NCBI GenBank assembly: GCA_963792875.1
Contig: CAWBXV010000002.1
Span: 186,001 to 250,000 of the forward strand
Direction of reading: 5' to 3'
DNA from: JAHEGP01 sp963792875
GTDB lineage: Bacteria; Pseudomonadota; Gammaproteobacteria; Pseudomonadales; JAHEGP01
Length of the DNA stretch: 64,000 bases
In this document: one piece after another, positions 62,578 through 64,000 of the stretch
Layout: every line of letters begins with the position of its first letter
Numbering within the stretch: the first letter of the stretch is position 1
The notes under the pieces: generated by a model
Seen by the model: the letters and a program-made list of their open reading frames with translations, nothing else
Told to the model about the DNA's origin: nothing
Database searches by the model: none
Translations under genes and position numbers: made by a program

Positions 62578-63348
62578 TCAGGGGAGAGCATCCCAGCGCT
62601 GATTCATAGCCAATGCCGGCTGTTCAACGGCGGGAGTTCCCACCACCTTTGCCGGTACGCCCGCCACCGTAGTGTGTGGCGGCACATCGGCGAGCACGAC
62701 GCTACCGGAGCCGACCTTGGAGCCCTCACCGATGCGGATGTTGCCGAGCAGTTTGGCGCCTGCACCCAGCAGGACGCCATTCCCGACCTTGGGGTGCCGA
62801 TCGCCGCTCTGCAGGCCAGACCCCCCGAGGGTGACGCCATGCAGCATGGAGACATTGTCGCCCACCACTGCCGTCTCACCGATCACCACCCCCGTGGCAT
62901 GATCGATCATGAAACCCCTGCCCAGACGTGCACCGGGGTGAAGATCGGCATCGAACACACTGGCGATGCGATTCTGAATGTAGAAGGCCAGCGAGGTGCG
63001 GTCGCGCTGCCACAGCCAGTGGGCCACGCGTTGGGCCTGGATGGCCTGGTAGCCCTTGAAGTACAGCAGCGGCATCAGATAGCGATCGCAGGCCGGGTCC
63101 CGATCGTAATAGGCCGCACAATCGATCTCGATGACTGCCTGCAGCGACGCATCCTCGTACAGGGCCTGTTGACAGACATCCTTGATCAGCCCGGCAGGGA
63201 GGCTGGCGCTCTGCAGTCGCTGAGCCAGGTTAAAAGCCAAGGCATGCGCCATCGAGGGATGGTTGAGAATGGCGGCATAAAAAAAACTGGCCAATGCCGG
63301 CTCCGCCGCGCTGGCGCTTTTCGCCTCATCACAAATGACCTGCCACAT
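62578..63348 (-). CDS. cysE: Serine O-acetyltransferase
   Basis: Makes O-acetylserine for cysteine synthesis. 256 residues: helical N-terminal domain and a left-handed parallel beta-helix with MIDHATGVVIGETAVVG (His150) and SMLHGVTLGGSG (His170). The C-terminus ends NQRWDALP and lacks the terminal Ile that many CysE proteins insert into cysteine synthase, so complex formation with CysK is doubtful. The ATG at 63348 is chosen; upstream in-frame codons are antisense-like Arg-rich sequence. It overlaps the upstream peptidase gene by 20 bases. Confidence 0.93.
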   Translation of the reverse strand: MWQVICDEAKSASAAEPALASFFYAAILNHPSMAHALAFNLAQRLQSASLPAGLIKDVCQQALYEDASLQAVIEIDCAAYYDRDPACDRYLMPLLYFKGYQAIQAQRVAHWLWQRDRTSLAFYIQNRIASVFDADLHPGARLGRGFMIDHATGVVIGETAVVGDNVSMLHGVTLGGSGLQSGDRHPKVGNGVLLGAGAKLLGNIRIGEGSKVGSGSVVLADVPPHTTVAGVPAKVVGTPAVEQPALAMNQRWDALP

Positions 63349-64000
63349 GCGCCCCCCCGCTCGATGGCCGCGCCAGGCCGCCTTGCGGCAAGACAAAGCG
63401 CCAGAATATTTCCTCAAAATTGTCCAGCACCGCCCCCTTGAGCGCCAGCGGCTGCGCGCTGATGAGATCGCGCAACGCCCCTGGCTGCAGCCACCGCTCG
63501 ATCTGCCGTGCCTGCGGGGCATAACTGAGGTGCCAGGGTTCCGGCGCCACACCGCCGTCGTCGCAGCTGTACGGCCGGTAAAACGATGCCTCACCATCGA
63601 CCTGCAGGCGCTGGTCCAGCCAGCGATGAAGCACATGGCAGACACCGCCCGGCGCAGCTTCATCGGGCGTCAGGCGGAGCTGGTACCCGGGCGGCAGACG
63701 GCCGGCATCGTACACGTCCACATCAGTGCCCCAATGGTGGCGCGAGCCACCTGGCAGCGCCGACCAGCGCAGGATGGCGAACACGCGCTCGCGCTCGGTC
63801 AACTCATGCAGCGCCAGCGGTCGGCCCTGCGCATCCAGCACCGCGCGCTGACCGCCGGCCTTGGCGTTCCAGATGGCCAATTGCCGCTCAAAGCTGCGAT
63901 AGGCGCTGGCAACCGCCAGCACAATGCCCGCCCGCTCGGCCTCCGCAGCCAGTTCGCACAGCGCCCCCGCCGCCTCCGGCGTCATCCGCACGGAGGTCTG
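63329..64000 (-). CDS. M15 (VanY-type) D-alanyl-D-alanine carboxypeptidase family protein, N-terminus outside window
   Basis: A partial gene of 223 residues, open to the window edge. Zinc peptidase motifs: SAYRSFERQ, SRHHWGTDVDVYD (His and Asp ligands) and EPWHLSY (catalytic Glu and third ligand). Probably trims peptidoglycan stem peptides or related D-Ala-ending substrates. Its in-frame ATG at 63991 is unlikely to be the true start, as the family has more N-terminal sequence. Overlaps cysE. Confidence 0.88.
   Translation of the reverse strand, partial: QTSVRMTPEAAGALCELAAEAERAGIVLAVASAYRSFERQLAIWNAKAGGQRAVLDAQGRPLALHELTERERVFAILRWSALPGGSRHHWGTDVDVYDAGRLPPGYQLRLTPDEAAPGGVCHVLHRWLDQRLQVDGEASFYRPYSCDDGGVAPEPWHLSYAPQARQIERWLQPGALRDLISAQPLALKGAVLDNFEEIFWRFVLPQGGLARPSSGGAHVAGHL

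Noticed and set aside
1..64000. CRISPR arrays, prophage, integrons, insertion sequences or a toxin-antitoxin pair
   Set aside because: No regularly spaced repeats, transposase or integrase genes, or typical small gene pairs were seen; gene content is core metabolism and cell envelope.

Overview
The window is a GC-rich, gene-dense core-chromosome segment of a gammaproteobacterium. The gene order closely follows several Pseudomonas blocks recalled from memory: hemA-prfA-prmC-moeB; TPR lipoprotein-lolB-ispE-tRNA-Gln-prs-rplY-pth-ychF; miaB-ybeZ-ybeY-corC-lnt-leuS-lptE-holA; proA-nadD-rsfS-rlmH-mrdA-rodA-mltB-rlpA-dacA-ybeD-lipB-lipA; and mpl-ubiX. The predicted Na+-type membrane pyrophosphatase would fit a marine relative (for example Cellvibrionales), but that placement is inference. 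I see no prophage, insertion sequence, CRISPR array, integron or other clear mobile element.

Layout. 1-2.6 kb: end of gatA, gatB, a PA4642-like small protein and a small exported protein. 2.6-8.0 kb (minus): rhlB, then hemA-prfA-prmC-moeB (tetrapyrrole entry, release factor 1 and its methylase). 8.4-15.4 kb (plus): outer-membrane lipoprotein machinery (TPR lipoprotein, lolB), ispE, tRNA-Gln, prs, rplY, pth, ychF, then tRNA-Met and a 60-residue protein. 16-21.3 kb: SYLF protein, alpha/beta hydrolase, LEA-type lipoprotein, DUF481 barrel, and an AsrA-like Lon protease with a heat-shock-type promoter. 21.4-25.6 kb: PilZ-like protein, prpE, MocR-type aminotransferase, DUF1820 protein. 25.7-35.3 kb (plus): miaB-ybeZ-ybeY-corC-lnt and leuS-lptE-holA.

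35.3-50.0 kb (minus): uup, an AstE/AspA-type metallo-hydrolase, then a long cell-shape and lipoate cluster read from proA down to lipA. This cluster joins the elongation machinery (PBP2, RodA), septal and sacculus enzymes (MltB, RlpA, PBP5), lipoate synthesis and small ribosome or NAD factors. 50.3-58.4 kb: KefC-like and CaCA-type antiporters; a minus-strand trio of RND/MMPL exporter, YkgJ-type cysteine-cluster protein and stand-alone Lon N-domain protein; then mpl-ubiX. 58.4-61.4 kb: a membrane pyrophosphatase and a soluble pyrophosphatase in divergent orientation. 61.5-64 kb (minus): an unrecognised protein with two AP2/Arm-like segments and a basic tail, cysE, and a VanY-type peptidase cut by the window end.

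No spectacular new system is evident. The best leads are the unrecognised basic AP2/Arm-like protein, the predicted K+-dependent Na+-type pyrophosphatase beside ppa, the heat-shock-type promoter of the AsrA-like Lon, a PBP5 whose SxN motif reads SGS, the promoter inside ispE for tRNA-Gln/prs, and the RND-YkgJ-LonN overlapping trio.
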